Positions 36,423-46,196 of a DNA stretch of 64,000 nucleotides are shown piece after piece. The stretch lies in assembly GCF_022458895.1 (NCBI RefSeq), contig NZ_JAINFL010000007.1, positions 124,001 through 188,000 on the forward strand, in the 5' to 3' direction. The notes below the pieces were generated by a model. That model did not search any database and had not been told where the DNA came from. It worked only from the letters and a program-made list of their open reading frames with translations. Numbering within the stretch: the stretch's first letter is position 1; the number at the start of each line of letters is the position of its first letter. Source of the DNA: Roseihalotalea indica. GTDB lineage: Bacteria; Bacteroidota; Bacteroidia; Cytophagales; Cyclobacteriaceae. The translations under genes and the position numbers were made by a program.

Positions 36423-38033
36423 ATGCAAAACATCATGAAGAAACTAATTTCCATAGGGCTGTCATTAGGGGTGTTCCTGATGAGCAGTTGCGAAGACTTT
36501 TTTGATATCAACGACGACCCGAATAACCCTACCGAAGCCTCGGTTGATCTGTTACTGACCAACACGGAGTTGGCGGTAGTGAATAGTTTAGGTATGAGTA
36601 CTTCCGGGCTTTCCGCTATATTATCGGTATACATGCACCAGACTACTCGTCGGCAGGGTTTTGATGCCTACAACGTACTAGGTTCTGATTACCCAATCAC
36701 CCAGGCCTGGAGTCAGTTTTATAGCATTGCTCTGGAGGATATTCGGGAAATGAAAAAGATTGGTGAGGAAGAAGAAGCCTGGGAATATGTAGGGATTGCT
36801 CAGATCCTGGAGGCTTACGCCTACAGCCAGATGGTAGATGTATGGGGAGATATTCCGTTTACCCAATCGAATACTTCCCCTGAAACCTACACTCCGCAAA
36901 TTAATGACGATGCGGAAATATATCCGCAGATTTTTACTATGCTGGATGAGGGCATTACCAACTTGGAAAAAGAGTCTACCCTATCTCCGGGGAGCGATGA
37001 TCTGATCTATGGGGGTGATCTTGATAGCTGGCGAAAGTTTGCCAAAACAGTCAAGCTTAAGCTATACAACCAATTACGTCTGGTACAGGATGTATCTTCC
37101 GAAGTGAATGCGCTGCTAGCGGAAGACGATTTGATCAGCGATCAGGAAGAGGATTTTGAGCTGGCATACGGACAAAGTCAGTCGCCGGATAACCGTAACC
37201 CTGGTTTTATCGCGGATAACCTGGGGACCCGAATCTACTACATTAGCGTATGGTTTTACGAAACATTAACCGGCCAAAACCCAGCGTTGCTGAATGGAAT
37301 TTCTGACCCACGAGTGCCGTACTACTGGTACAATCAGCTTTCGGAAAGCGCTTCACCCCAGAGTCCGGCTGAATACCGCGATGGAGCCTTTTTATCTATT
37401 TACTTTGGTTCTACTGGCCCGAATCAGGCGGGATTGCAAGATCAGTCACAAACCATTTTAGGAATGTACCCCGTAGGTGGGCGCTTTGATGATGGCGGTG
37501 CTATTGCCCCTACCCAGACCGATGCCCCCGGCGATGTGCCCCAGCGTATCTTAACTTATTACGCCCGTTTGTACATTGAGGCAGAATTAGCCTTAGCCGG
37601 AGTTACTTCAGGCGATGCTAGGGCATTGTTGGAAAGCGCCATGCAAGCGTCTTTTGATAAGGTGAACGAAGTGGTAGCTAACTATGATGCTAAAGAGCAG
37701 GATGCCCCCGAGGAAATCTCAGACGAAGATATTGAGGCTTATATCAACAGTGTGTTGGCACGCTACGATGCCGGAGATAACAATACAAAGTTGGAGATTA
37801 TCATGGCTGAAAAGTGGATTGCTTCCTTTGGGTACTCAGTAGATGCTTACACTGATTATCGTCGTACCGGTTACCCGCAACTTTATGATCCGGATACGGA
37901 TAATCTGAGCTTTACCAATGCCTCTAAGGATTTTCCGACCGTGCTACCCTACTCAGCTACCGAGGTAGAACTTAACCCGAATGTTCAGCAACAAAACCCA
38001 ACAGCAACTAAAGTTTTCTGGGATGCTAACTAG
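36423..38033 (+). CDS. SusD/RagB-like lipoprotein (SusD-like_2 type, locus 1)
   Basis: A 536-residue surface lipoprotein partner of the SusC just upstream. The signal ends in a lipobox (FLMSSC). Features such as CEDFFDINDDPNNPTEA, then MADVWGDIPFTQ-like QMVDVWGDIPFTQ and the C-terminal EKWIASFGYSVDAYTDYRRTGYP are typical of the SusD-like_2 branch (PF12771). It lids the transporter and binds ligand. ATG 36423 is used; ATG 36435 (MKKLISIG) is equally plausible. A third lipoprotein gene follows. Confidence 0.94.
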   Translation: MQNIMKKLISIGLSLGVFLMSSCEDFFDINDDPNNPTEASVDLLLTNTELAVVNSLGMSTSGLSAILSVYMHQTTRRQGFDAYNVLGSDYPITQAWSQFYSIALEDIREMKKIGEEEEAWEYVGIAQILEAYAYSQMVDVWGDIPFTQSNTSPETYTPQINDDAEIYPQIFTMLDEGITNLEKESTLSPGSDDLIYGGDLDSWRKFAKTVKLKLYNQLRLVQDVSSEVNALLAEDDLISDQEEDFELAYGQSQSPDNRNPGFIADNLGTRIYYISVWFYETLTGQNPALLNGISDPRVPYYWYNQLSESASPQSPAEYRDGAFLSIYFGSTGPNQAGLQDQSQTILGMYPVGGRFDDGGAIAPTQTDAPGDVPQRILTYYARLYIEAELALAGVTSGDARALLESAMQASFDKVNEVVANYDAKEQDAPEEISDEDIEAYINSVLARYDAGDNNTKLEIIMAEKWIASFGYSVDAYTDYRRTGYPQLYDPDTDNLSFTNASKDFPTVLPYSATEVELNPNVQQQNPTATKVFWDAN

Positions 38034-38076
38034 TGTTACTTCAAGCGTTGATGGGCGAACTAATTATATGGTTGTT

Positions 38077-38138
38077 AGCAGTAGGCAGTTGGCAGTATGC
38101 GTCAGCAACGAGCAAATTAACTGCCTACTGCCAACTGC
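38077..38138. repeat. Intergenic inverted repeat (CAGTAGGCAGTTGGCAGT class)
   Basis: CAGTAGGCAGTT at 38079-38090 pairs perfectly with AACTGCCTACTG at 38119-38130, and in an alternative register GCAGTTGGCAGT at 38085-38096 pairs with ACTGCCAACTGC at 38127-38138. It lies between the SusD and lipoprotein genes and looks like a dispersed intergenic element rather than a simple terminator. Confidence 0.6.
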
Positions 38139-38206
38139 TGACTAGTCTGTCAATTTACTCTTGATAAAACACTTATCATTCCAATCGCTTAGCAAATGAT
38201 AATGCC

Positions 38207-39100
38207 ATGACTATGAGAATAATAAAAACACTATGCATGGGGCTGGTAGGAGGGTTTCTCCTGACGGCCTGTGAAAACGAGAACTTCGTACAGGATCTGG
38301 TACCGGAAGGAGCTATGGTCTACATTTCTCCTGAAACCGAAGATACTGGCCTGGTGAACTTCCTGAACCCGGATGACTCTCGCCTGCGCTTTACTGTTAG
38401 CATGACTGACGAGAAGGGGAGAGACCTGGAGTTTGCTCCGGTAGAGTCTATTGATGTTACGGTGACCTATACTGATGCCTCAACCGGCGCGGAGCATAAG
38501 GAAATAGTACAGAATATTACCACCTGGCCTCAAACCTTTGATTTAACCGTAAACGATCTGATTAGCTTATTTCCCGATAATGTGTTGACCCGCGAAACGC
38601 TGGGGCTGGGGGATGGATTTTATTTTACTGCTGACTTTCGAATGGAAGATGGGCGTTTTCTGAGTGGCTGGAGCCCCGCGTTGCTTGATAACTCGCCTGA
38701 GTCTATTTACCGGGTCTTTATCAACTATCCGGTAGCCTGCCCGTCAGATCTGGCCGGGACTTATCTTGCTGAATGTATTAATTGCCCAAATGGAGAAGTA
38801 GCCAGCCAGGCGGTGACCGTATCAGAGGTCTCTTCTGGTGTATACACCATCAGTGATATTACAATGGATATTTTTGGAGGAGGGTTTGCTGTTGCGTATA
38901 ACTTCACCGATGTCTGCAATGAACTTTCGGTTGCTTCTGCCTCGCGAGATTATGGAGATCAAATCTCATTGGAGGTATTGGGTGGAACAGCGTATGACCC
39001 TGATACCGGAGTCATTACCTTTGACTTGCAGTATGCCTCCGTATCTTGTTGTGGATTAGCAGGTTTGCAAGTATCCTACACGCTAACCCCTCAGAATTGA
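38207..39100 (+). CDS. Uncharacterised lipoprotein of SusCD locus 1
   Basis: A 297-residue lipoprotein (lipobox LLTAC, Cys22). The remainder is beta-rich with no transmembrane segment; a Cys-containing C-terminal part (CPSDLAGTYLAECINCPNG, SCCGLAGLQ) begins near residue 178. Position after SusC/SusD and before a terminator suggests an accessory surface glycan- or ligand-binding protein comparable in role to SusE/SusF. I do not recognise a named domain. ATG at 38213 is an alternative start. Confidence 0.85.
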   Translation: MTMRIIKTLCMGLVGGFLLTACENENFVQDLVPEGAMVYISPETEDTGLVNFLNPDDSRLRFTVSMTDEKGRDLEFAPVESIDVTVTYTDASTGAEHKEIVQNITTWPQTFDLTVNDLISLFPDNVLTRETLGLGDGFYFTADFRMEDGRFLSGWSPALLDNSPESIYRVFINYPVACPSDLAGTYLAECINCPNGEVASQAVTVSEVSSGVYTISDITMDIFGGGFAVAYNFTDVCNELSVASASRDYGDQISLEVLGGTAYDPDTGVITFDLQYASVSCCGLAGLQVSYTLTPQN

Positions 39101-39127
39101 TTGTGTTGGTGTTGTATTAAGATATCG

Positions 39128-39154
39128 AAAACCGCTCATTTGGGCGGTTTTTTT
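39128..39154 (+). terminator. Intrinsic terminator of SusCD locus 1
   Basis: AAACCGC / GCGGTTT stem closing a short loop and running into seven or more T residues, 28 bp after the lipoprotein stop. Confidence 0.85.
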
Positions 39155-39440
39155 CTTTTAGCATCTTATCAGAAGATAATAAAGTGAATAGCAGATTTGT
39201 TAACTTTTGCAAAAGTTAAATTAGTATTTGGTTCTTTTTATTCTGCATATCTGTAAATTACTGCGTGTAAAGTTCCTTGCTGAATTAGTGCAAGGGTGAG
39301 AGCAAATCACCCTGTTTGAGAAAATACATTACAAAAAATCCCGACAGTAAGGTGATAGCGAAAAGATAAAATATTGCTCATCTTTCGTAAGTAAAAAAGT
39401 ACAGATTTACCCTATAGTTGAACCCAAGACTATTTAACCT
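39155..39440. other. Intergenic region before IS630-type fragment
   Basis: AT-rich. The only structure noted is the 7-bp inverted repeat AGGGTGA (39293-39299) / TCACCCT (39307-39313), which could be an operator. No IS terminal repeats were recognised. Confidence 0.4.
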
Positions 39441-39761
39441 ATGATTCGTATTCAATTCAAAGAACAAGACGTGCAGGCATTGCGCTATGAACGTTTTCAC
39501 AACCCCAGTGCGCGGGTGCAGCAAAAAATGGAAGCATTGTATCTGAAAAGCAAAGGATTGCCGCATAATGAGATATGCCGTATTTGCGAAATCTCAAAAA
39601 CTACCCTCATTGCCTATATGAAAGAATATAAGCGCGGGGGTATCAAGAAACTGAAGGAAGGAACCAAATATAAAGGACGCACCAAGCAGGTAAAAAGCAC
39701 GACAATGGGGTTTGCTGATTTTCTCAATGAAGAGGAGACCACCCATCGTCAATACGCGTAG
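39441..39761 (+). pseudogene. Isolated IS630-type transposase N-terminal helix-turn-helix
   Basis: A 106-residue frame whose first 75 residues match the winged-helix/HTH N-terminus of IS630-family transposases (RVQQKMEALYLKSKGLPHNEIC, ISKTTLIAYMKEYKRGGI). The DDE catalytic part is missing: the frame stops at 39761, a terminator follows at once, and neither an in-frame nor a frame-shifted continuation is seen. The last 30 residues have no family match. It is either a remnant of an inserted element or a solo HTH retained as a small DNA-binding protein; the intact frame and adjacent terminator leave the second possibility open. Confidence 0.65.
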
Positions 39762-39781
39762 TTCACTTTTTTCCCAATATT

Positions 39782-39813
39782 AACCATTCATCGTTAAGGT
39801 GAATGGTTTTTTT
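39782..39813 (+). terminator. Intrinsic terminator after the HTH fragment
   Basis: Perfect 9-bp stem AACCATTCA / TGAATGGTT with a 9-nt loop and a 7-T tail, 21 bp after the stop of the HTH frame. Confidence 0.85.
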
Positions 39814-39874
39814 ATGCAGAAGCGTTTTTATCCCGGCAGTTCCATAAGTTGTTAATGCAGCAATCAGAGCATAA

Positions 39875-39908
39875 AAAAACGCCTTCTCAACTTAGAGAAG
39901 GCGTTTTT
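39875..39908 (-). terminator. Bidirectional terminator of SusCD locus 2
   Basis: ACGCCTTCTC / GAGAAGGCGT, 10-bp perfect stem with 6-nt loop, flanked by A run on one side and T run on the other, so it can work for both strands. It lies 27 bp after the SusD stop on the minus strand. Confidence 0.88.
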
Positions 39909-39934
39909 AAAAGAAAAGACAGAACGATTAAGAG

Positions 39935-41527
39935 TTAGTATCCTGTATTCTGCACTAGTTGAGGATTTCGCTGCAATTCCCGATCAGGAATAGGTAATAG
40001 CAGATGCTTATCCTGGAAAGTTTGTCCCCAGGTATTTTCCTGACCTACCAAGTTTACAAAAGTAATATCACCGTTACCAGCTTCAGAGGTAAGGGGGTAG
40101 GTGCGGGTTCGTGTCATATCAAACCAAAGTTTGAAGTCAAACACCAATTCGCGGTAGCGCTCTTTCCATACTTCCTGCACAAAGGCTTCGGTAGAAAGGC
40201 CACTCAGTTCCTGCTCAATGGTCTCCATATCCTGTTTCCAGTAAGCCCGACTTCGCACCTGTGCCAGATAGTTTACCGCTTCTGCCGTCACTCCTTCTGA
40301 TTGAGCAATGGCTTCGGCCGCCAGAAGAAGCACCTCAGAATAGCCATATATTCGGGCATCTTTGCCAGAAGTAGCTGTTTCAAAAAGCGCTTCGGTATCG
40401 TGCCAGATGTAAGGAGTAGGGGGGAAGGTCGTCTCATTGCCTTCATCATCGGTGTAAGTCGTATGGAAATACTGTTTGTTTTGCAGACGTAAATCATTTT
40501 CTGCATCGTAGCCCCATAAGAACTCATCTACCGGTTGATAAGCACCATTGGTAATGGCGTAGGTTACCTCAGAAGTTAGGGCAACTGGGTAAGACCACTG
40601 AGGATAGGTGGAATTATCAATGCCTACCATAAACTCAACCACATAAACATATTCCTCAGCCAGTGCTTCGTCTCGGCGAATTTTATTGTAAGCACTATTG
40701 GCAAAATCTACTTCACCATTCTCCATCAGGTCATTCTGCACCAGAGAGTAAGATCCGCTATTGATCACCTGCCGGGCCATGGTGGCAGCATCAGCGTAAT
40801 GATCTTCCTGAAGCGGAAAGCCACTCATGGTCAGGTATACATCAGACAACAAAGTAGCTGCCGCACCGCGGGTTACCCGGTAAGCATTGTTCACCATAGA
40901 GTTATCAGAAAGACCGCCTTCATTTACAGCAAAAGTCAGGTCCTGCACAATCAGATCATAAACCTCACTTACTGAATTTTTCTCCTGATAAAGGTTCTCC
41001 AGCGATTCGTATGGCTCAGAAATCAAAGGAACCTCACCATACAGGCGCACCAGGTAAAAGTAAGCAAAGGCCCGGAAGAAACGTGCTTCGGCCATCAGTC
41101 GGTTAGCTTCTGTTTCTGATAAACCCGGGGTTTCGGGTATGTAACGGATCGCGTTGTTAGCCCGGGCAATTGATGCGTACATACCAGACCAGATATCATT
41201 CATAAATCCGTCGGTATTGATTGCATTCAGGGTAAGCTGCTGGGCAAACTGAATGTAGGGTTCCTGTCCTTTATATTCATTATCGAAGAAACCAGACATA
41301 TACTGTCCGTACATAGCTTGCTTTCCTGAGTAAACCCCACCACTGGTATACAGTTGAGGTGCACCGGTTCGGTACAAAGAGTTAATGGCATTTTGCGCAT
41401 GCTCCGGTTCAGTAAAGAATTGATCAAGGCTGATCTCGCTTCTGGGAGCTTCCTCCAGAAAGTCATCGCATCCGTAGCTCACCATGGCTAGGAGCAGAAC
41501 GAGAAATATTTTTATTGTATGATTCAT
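39935..41527 (-). CDS. SusD/RagB-like lipoprotein (locus 2)
   Basis: A 530-residue surface lipoprotein with lipobox SYGC (Cys20) and the typical CDDFLEEAPRS start. TPR-like helices include EANRLMAEARFFRAFAYFYLVRLYGEVPL, and the C-terminal signature is WKERYRELVFDFKLWFDMTRT ... LLPIPDRELQRNPQLVQNTGY. It partners the SusC encoded 18 bp upstream on the same strand and is the last gene of a FecI-FecR-SusC-SusD locus. No enzyme gene accompanies it. Confidence 0.95.
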   Translation of the reverse strand: MNHTIKIFLVLLLAMVSYGCDDFLEEAPRSEISLDQFFTEPEHAQNAINSLYRTGAPQLYTSGGVYSGKQAMYGQYMSGFFDNEYKGQEPYIQFAQQLTLNAINTDGFMNDIWSGMYASIARANNAIRYIPETPGLSETEANRLMAEARFFRAFAYFYLVRLYGEVPLISEPYESLENLYQEKNSVSEVYDLIVQDLTFAVNEGGLSDNSMVNNAYRVTRGAAATLLSDVYLTMSGFPLQEDHYADAATMARQVINSGSYSLVQNDLMENGEVDFANSAYNKIRRDEALAEEYVYVVEFMVGIDNSTYPQWSYPVALTSEVTYAITNGAYQPVDEFLWGYDAENDLRLQNKQYFHTTYTDDEGNETTFPPTPYIWHDTEALFETATSGKDARIYGYSEVLLLAAEAIAQSEGVTAEAVNYLAQVRSRAYWKQDMETIEQELSGLSTEAFVQEVWKERYRELVFDFKLWFDMTRTRTYPLTSEAGNGDITFVNLVGQENTWGQTFQDKHLLLPIPDRELQRNPQLVQNTGY

Positions 41528-41545
41528 AATTAGTCAGAATGTAGA

Positions 41546-44500
41546 TTAAAATTGGAAGTTCAGACCTAGCGTATAAGAGCGAGGACGAGGGTACTGGAAG
41601 AAGAAAATGTTCTGTCCCCATTGGTTATCAAGCCATGAGGTAGACTCTGGGTCCAGTCCCTGGAACTCATCAGCCGTTACCACGAAGGCATTCTGTACGC
41701 TGGCATAGACTCGGAAATTACGCAGGTTTAGCCGCTCCATCATTGAGTTGCTGAAGTTATATCCTAAGGTGATCAGGTTACCCCGCAGGTATGATCCGTC
41801 GGCAATCCAGTGGCTGTCTACCTGGCTGTTTTGGCCGGCATATGCCTGGTTGCGGATTTCCTGTACCATGGTGTTCTGGTTTTCGGGAGTCCAGCCTTGG
41901 GTCAGGATCGTTCGTAGCCCGTTAGCAATACCAGAGCGGTCTTCGGTAGAGTGGTAGTACTGTTGCATGATATCCGCCCCTACAACGAATTGTAAGTCGA
42001 CGCTCAGGTCAAAGTTGCGGTAGCGCACATTGTTCACCAAGCTTCCGGTCCAGTCAGGTAAGCCGTTTCCAATGATTTTTTGTTCGGCAGAGCGCTTGGC
42101 TTCTCCCGGTACGGCGCCAACAGCTTCGGCTTCGTCAGCCTCATCAGTGCCCCAGGTGCCCAGGCGTTCGTATCCCCAGAATGAGCTAAGAGGCTCGCCT
42201 ACCCGCAGAATGGTCTGGCTACCCGATACCCAGTTAGGGCCAGGGAAGATATCCTCATCGTTCTCACCCAGCTTCTCAATGCGGTTCTGGTTGTAGTTAA
42301 AGTTCAATGTAGTAGTCCACTGAAACGCGTCTTTAGAGAAGTTGGTAGTAGTAAGCATAAGCTCTACACCTTGGTTAGACACCGAACCGATATTATCCAG
42401 TACGGAACCAAACCCAGTAGTTTGCGGGAGAGGACGCCCCAACAGCAAGTCAGTTGTTAACTTGTAGTAGTAATCAAATTCCAATGATACGGCGTAATCC
42501 AGTAACGTTACGTTGAATCCGGCGTCAAACATTTTGGTTTTTTCCCATTCCAGGTTCGGGTTGGCCAGTCGGTTTACATAGCTCTCAGTAGCCCGTCCAC
42601 CGTTAATCAACACAGTGCCAGAAGATACAGTAGCCAGCGACTGATAAATAGGAATTTCGGTGTTACCCGTAATACCAAAGCTGGAACGAACTTTTAGTTG
42701 GTCGATAACCGAAGAGTTTTCCAGGAAGTCTTCTTCCGACAAAATCCAGCCTAATCCAACAGAAGGGAAGAATCCATATTTGTTATTAGCACCAAAACGA
42801 GAAGAACCGTCTAAACGACCGGTTAAGGTCAACAGGTACTTATCCATGTAAGTGTAACCGCCCCGCAGGAAGTACGAGTTAAGAGCCCATTCTTCATAGT
42901 AAGATGATGGTGCTCCGGGCTGGCTGGCAGCCTGCATACGATTGAATCGGAAGAAGTTATCCGCAAAACCTTCGGTGGTGATGCCAAAGCCTTCTTCAGT
43001 ACGTTGTTGCCAGCTTAATCCTAATACACCATTAAAGCGATGGTTGCCCATTTCTTTATTGTAGTTCAGGAAGGTCTCCTGCTGCCAGTAGTTCATGCGC
43101 TCGTTAGCCTGGTAGGCCCGCCCTAGTGGATCAGAAATGTTGATCAGGTCAGTGGGGCTGTATTCCTGAAAGAGACGATCGTGTTTATCAAAACCGAATT
43201 GCGTTCTTAAATCCAGGCCATCAGCCAGGTGGAATATGAAGTAGGCGTTTCCAAAAAGTTGCGTTCTTTTGCGCAGACGATCCTGAGTTTCCAGTACGTG
43301 TACCGGGTTAGCCATTGCTTCCAGGTTGTAGGGGTCAGAGATCATCTGGCTGTTGCTCCAAGTGCCATTTGGGAATTTCACCGGGAAGATCGGGGGCATC
43401 TCAATCATGGTACGACGGGGCATCTGGTATCCGCCTCCCTCGTCAAATTCGTTTTCTTTGGTAACGTTAGCCAGCAGGTTAAAACCAAATGTAAACCAGT
43501 CTTTAGGTTTTCCTTCGTAGGCTACTTTTCCGTAAACCCGGTCCAGGTAGTTATTAAGCATAATACCTTCGGTGCGGTTGTAGTTCAGGAACACACCATA
43601 GGTTGATTTTTCACTACGCTGCTGGATAGAAACCTGGTGGTTGTGCGAAACCGAAGTGCGGGTGGCTTCTTCCTGCCAGTCGGTATCGTATAAAGGGTTT
43701 CCATTCTCATCAAACAGGTTAGGGTCATCAGCCGTGAATACCGGGTTGCTATCAGGGCGATACTTAGGAGTATTTTCCATTCCAGTACGAACCACTTCCA
43801 ACCATTCTTCAGCGTTTAATAGATCCATTTTCTTGCGCAGAGTACCCACACTGACAAATCCATTGTAACCTACGGTAATTCCTTCGGTATTGGCACCTCG
43901 CTTCGTAGTTACCAGAATCACACCGTTGGCACCGCGTGATCCGTAGATAGCGGTTGAAGAAGCATCTTTCAGCACCTCCATGCTCTGGATGTCATTAGGG
44001 TTCAGGAACTTGATGTCTTCCATTACCACTCCGTCCACTACATATAGGGGAGAAGAGTTAGCATTGATGGTACCCAGACCGCGGATCAGTACCCGGGGGC
44101 TGCTGGTGGGAGAACCTGAGTTCAGGAATACGTTTACCCCGGCTACCCGGCCTTGCAAACCCTGGATAGCGTTAGTCACGGGCGCTCTAAGCAGTTCTTC
44201 GGAATCTACCACTCCGATGGCACCGGTCACATCTGATTTTTTCTGCGTACCGTATCCTACTACTACCACTTCATTCAGCGATTGTATATCGGGCATCAGC
44301 ACGACATTAATGGTAGTTTGTCCGTTAATGGCGATGTCTTCAGTAAGATAGCCGATGGAAGAAAATGCCAGGGTGGTTACATCGTCTGAAACGGTTAAGC
44401 GGTAGTTTCCATCAACATCAGACACTGTCCCTGAGCTGGTGCCTTTGGCCAGTACGTTTACTCCCGGAAGTGCATCACCTGTTTCACCATCGGTAATTTT

Positions 44501-44977
44501 ACCGCTGATGGTTTGCTCTACGGCTGCCAGGGTAGCTTGAGATGAAGATCCAACCAGAGGCAGTACGCTTGGCAGGCTGGCTTGGCGGTTATCCTCTGCC
44601 GAGTTAATCTCAGGCAGTTTTTTTGACTGTTGAGGTTGAATAACATAATGATGATCGCCCACTTTTTTATGCGTAAGCTTTAAGGGGGCAAGTGCCTCAT
44701 GAAGAGTGCGGTCCAGGTTTCTGTGCCGGCCTTTATGAAGAATAACAAGTTTGTCTTTCACCAAATTAGCATCGTACGCAAAGATGATTTGATGCTCCTT
44801 TTCCAGATCACTTAAAAAATTAACCAGTGAGACCTGATTTTTCTGATGAAAATTGAGAAGAGACGACGAGGCCGGAGAATGCGATGCCAGAGACTGCGCA
44901 CTCAGGTACGAACCCGAAAACAAAAGGTAAAGTAAGAGCAACCAAGCTCTCGGACGCATTGTACATTTCATTGTCAT
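41546..44977 (-). CDS. SusC-type TonB-linked transporter with STN domain (locus 2)
   Basis: A 1143-residue outer membrane transporter. After the signal peptide (about 1-27) it carries an STN domain (about 43-115; NFLSDLEKEHQIIFAYDANLV, HYVIQPQ), the module that relays ligand binding to an anti-sigma factor. A carboxypeptidase-regulatory-like domain (about 155-235), plug (GLQGRVAGVNVFLNSGSPTSSP, GSRGANGVILVTTKRG) and barrel ending in FQF follow. STN plus the FecR and FecI genes directly upstream give a full trans-envelope signalling chain. The start could be any of three close ATG codons (44977, 44971, 44959). Confidence 0.95.
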   Translation of the reverse strand: MTMKCTMRPRAWLLLLYLLFSGSYLSAQSLASHSPASSSLLNFHQKNQVSLVNFLSDLEKEHQIIFAYDANLVKDKLVILHKGRHRNLDRTLHEALAPLKLTHKKVGDHHYVIQPQQSKKLPEINSAEDNRQASLPSVLPLVGSSSQATLAAVEQTISGKITDGETGDALPGVNVLAKGTSSGTVSDVDGNYRLTVSDDVTTLAFSSIGYLTEDIAINGQTTINVVLMPDIQSLNEVVVVGYGTQKKSDVTGAIGVVDSEELLRAPVTNAIQGLQGRVAGVNVFLNSGSPTSSPRVLIRGLGTINANSSPLYVVDGVVMEDIKFLNPNDIQSMEVLKDASSTAIYGSRGANGVILVTTKRGANTEGITVGYNGFVSVGTLRKKMDLLNAEEWLEVVRTGMENTPKYRPDSNPVFTADDPNLFDENGNPLYDTDWQEEATRTSVSHNHQVSIQQRSEKSTYGVFLNYNRTEGIMLNNYLDRVYGKVAYEGKPKDWFTFGFNLLANVTKENEFDEGGGYQMPRRTMIEMPPIFPVKFPNGTWSNSQMISDPYNLEAMANPVHVLETQDRLRKRTQLFGNAYFIFHLADGLDLRTQFGFDKHDRLFQEYSPTDLINISDPLGRAYQANERMNYWQQETFLNYNKEMGNHRFNGVLGLSWQQRTEEGFGITTEGFADNFFRFNRMQAASQPGAPSSYYEEWALNSYFLRGGYTYMDKYLLTLTGRLDGSSRFGANNKYGFFPSVGLGWILSEEDFLENSSVIDQLKVRSSFGITGNTEIPIYQSLATVSSGTVLINGGRATESYVNRLANPNLEWEKTKMFDAGFNVTLLDYAVSLEFDYYYKLTTDLLLGRPLPQTTGFGSVLDNIGSVSNQGVELMLTTTNFSKDAFQWTTTLNFNYNQNRIEKLGENDEDIFPGPNWVSGSQTILRVGEPLSSFWGYERLGTWGTDEADEAEAVGAVPGEAKRSAEQKIIGNGLPDWTGSLVNNVRYRNFDLSVDLQFVVGADIMQQYYHSTEDRSGIANGLRTILTQGWTPENQNTMVQEIRNQAYAGQNSQVDSHWIADGSYLRGNLITLGYNFSNSMMERLNLRNFRVYASVQNAFVVTADEFQGLDPESTSWLDNQWGQNIFFFQYPRPRSYTLGLNFQF

Positions 44978-45036
44978 AATAAAATACAGTTATATATAAA
45001 AGTTACTCGGCAGTTTGGGAATGCCAGCCACCCTTG

Positions 45037-46065
45037 TTAGTTGAGTTCTTGTTCGGAAATGGTCAGGGTATCATCCTGCTCTGTGATGCGGACAGAAAAA
45101 GCACCGGTAATAAGAGAAAGCAGCAGGTCAAGGTCATCGCGCGATACACGAGCGGTAAACTGATAATCAGCGATAGCCGGGTTACTGAAGCGTACCTCTT
45201 TCCCATAATAGTCCTGAATCTGCCGGGCTACTATCTCTAGGGACGCATTATTAAAATCAAACGTGTTTTCCCGCCAGGCCAGCGGTTTGGTTTCTTCAAT
45301 GACTCTTTTTCTGATCTTCTGATCATTCGAGTGAATTTCTACTACCTCACCCGGAATCATGAGCAACTGCTCTTGGGTAATAGGTTGCGCTACTTTTACC
45401 GAGCCTTCCTCCAGCAGCACCTGGGTGTTATCGGATCGACTCTTTACATTAAACACAGTGCCTAAAACCTCTACATCCAGCATGGAGGTATGGACGATAA
45501 ACTGCCGGAAGCCATCGGGGTTCGACGATTTGCTTACGTTGAAGAATGCCTCACCTTCCAGCCACACTTCCCGCACGGGTTGGTTCTGTAAATCAGGAGC
45601 TACCCTTAGCCGAGAGCTGGCATTGAGCGTTACTTTGGTGCCATCTTCCAGTTGTAGGGTTTGTGTTTCCTGATAAGCCGTCTGGAAAACCTGGTGACTA
45701 TTGCTTTGGTAGAAATAAAAGGCTACGGCGGCGGCTAGCAGAATAACTACCGAGGCTGCATAACGGAAGTAGTTTGTCTGGAAAAGAGAACGACGCTTTT
45801 GTGGTTGCTTGCGCTTCTCAATGGTAGCGTAGACGCCAGCTAACTGGGCTTTTGTATAAGCAGAAGGAAGCGGTTTCTCCTGAGGGTTGAGTCGGCGAAT
45901 AAGCTGGCGAGCTTCTTCAATATCATCTCGTTTCTGGGGATGATCTTCTGAAAATTTATCCCAAAATGGGTTTTCCTGGCCTTGAGCCCACTGCTGAAAA
46001 TCCAAGTCCAGTAGGAAATCATCGGTCCGGTATGTAAGGTATTTTTCGTAATCCTGATGGTGCAT
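45037..46065 (-). CDS. FecR-family anti-sigma factor
   Basis: A 342-residue inner membrane protein. The cytoplasmic N-terminus (1-100) should bind the ECF sigma factor. One membrane helix lies at about 103-124 (FRYAASVVILLAAAVAFYFY). The periplasmic FecR domain (about 133-235; GTKVTLNASSRLRV, EGEAFFNV, VEVLGTVFNVKS) and a C-terminal DUF4974-like region (about 268-342; TFDFNNASLEIVARQIQDYYGKEV) contact the transporter's STN domain. It sits between the sigma gene and the SusC gene. Confidence 0.94.
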   Translation of the reverse strand: MHHQDYEKYLTYRTDDFLLDLDFQQWAQGQENPFWDKFSEDHPQKRDDIEEARQLIRRLNPQEKPLPSAYTKAQLAGVYATIEKRKQPQKRRSLFQTNYFRYAASVVILLAAAVAFYFYQSNSHQVFQTAYQETQTLQLEDGTKVTLNASSRLRVAPDLQNQPVREVWLEGEAFFNVSKSSNPDGFRQFIVHTSMLDVEVLGTVFNVKSRSDNTQVLLEEGSVKVAQPITQEQLLMIPGEVVEIHSNDQKIRKRVIEETKPLAWRENTFDFNNASLEIVARQIQDYYGKEVRFSNPAIADYQFTARVSRDDLDLLLSLITGAFSVRITEQDDTLTISEQELN

Positions 46066-46196
46066 AGGTGTAGACTATACCCGGTAGTTACGAGAGGCGC
46101 TATTTGTGCCCCATTAAAAATGAGATTTTTTGTAAAATTATATTGTAGATAAAAAACAATGATTCACGTTGATGAAATTTCAATGATTACGCGGAA

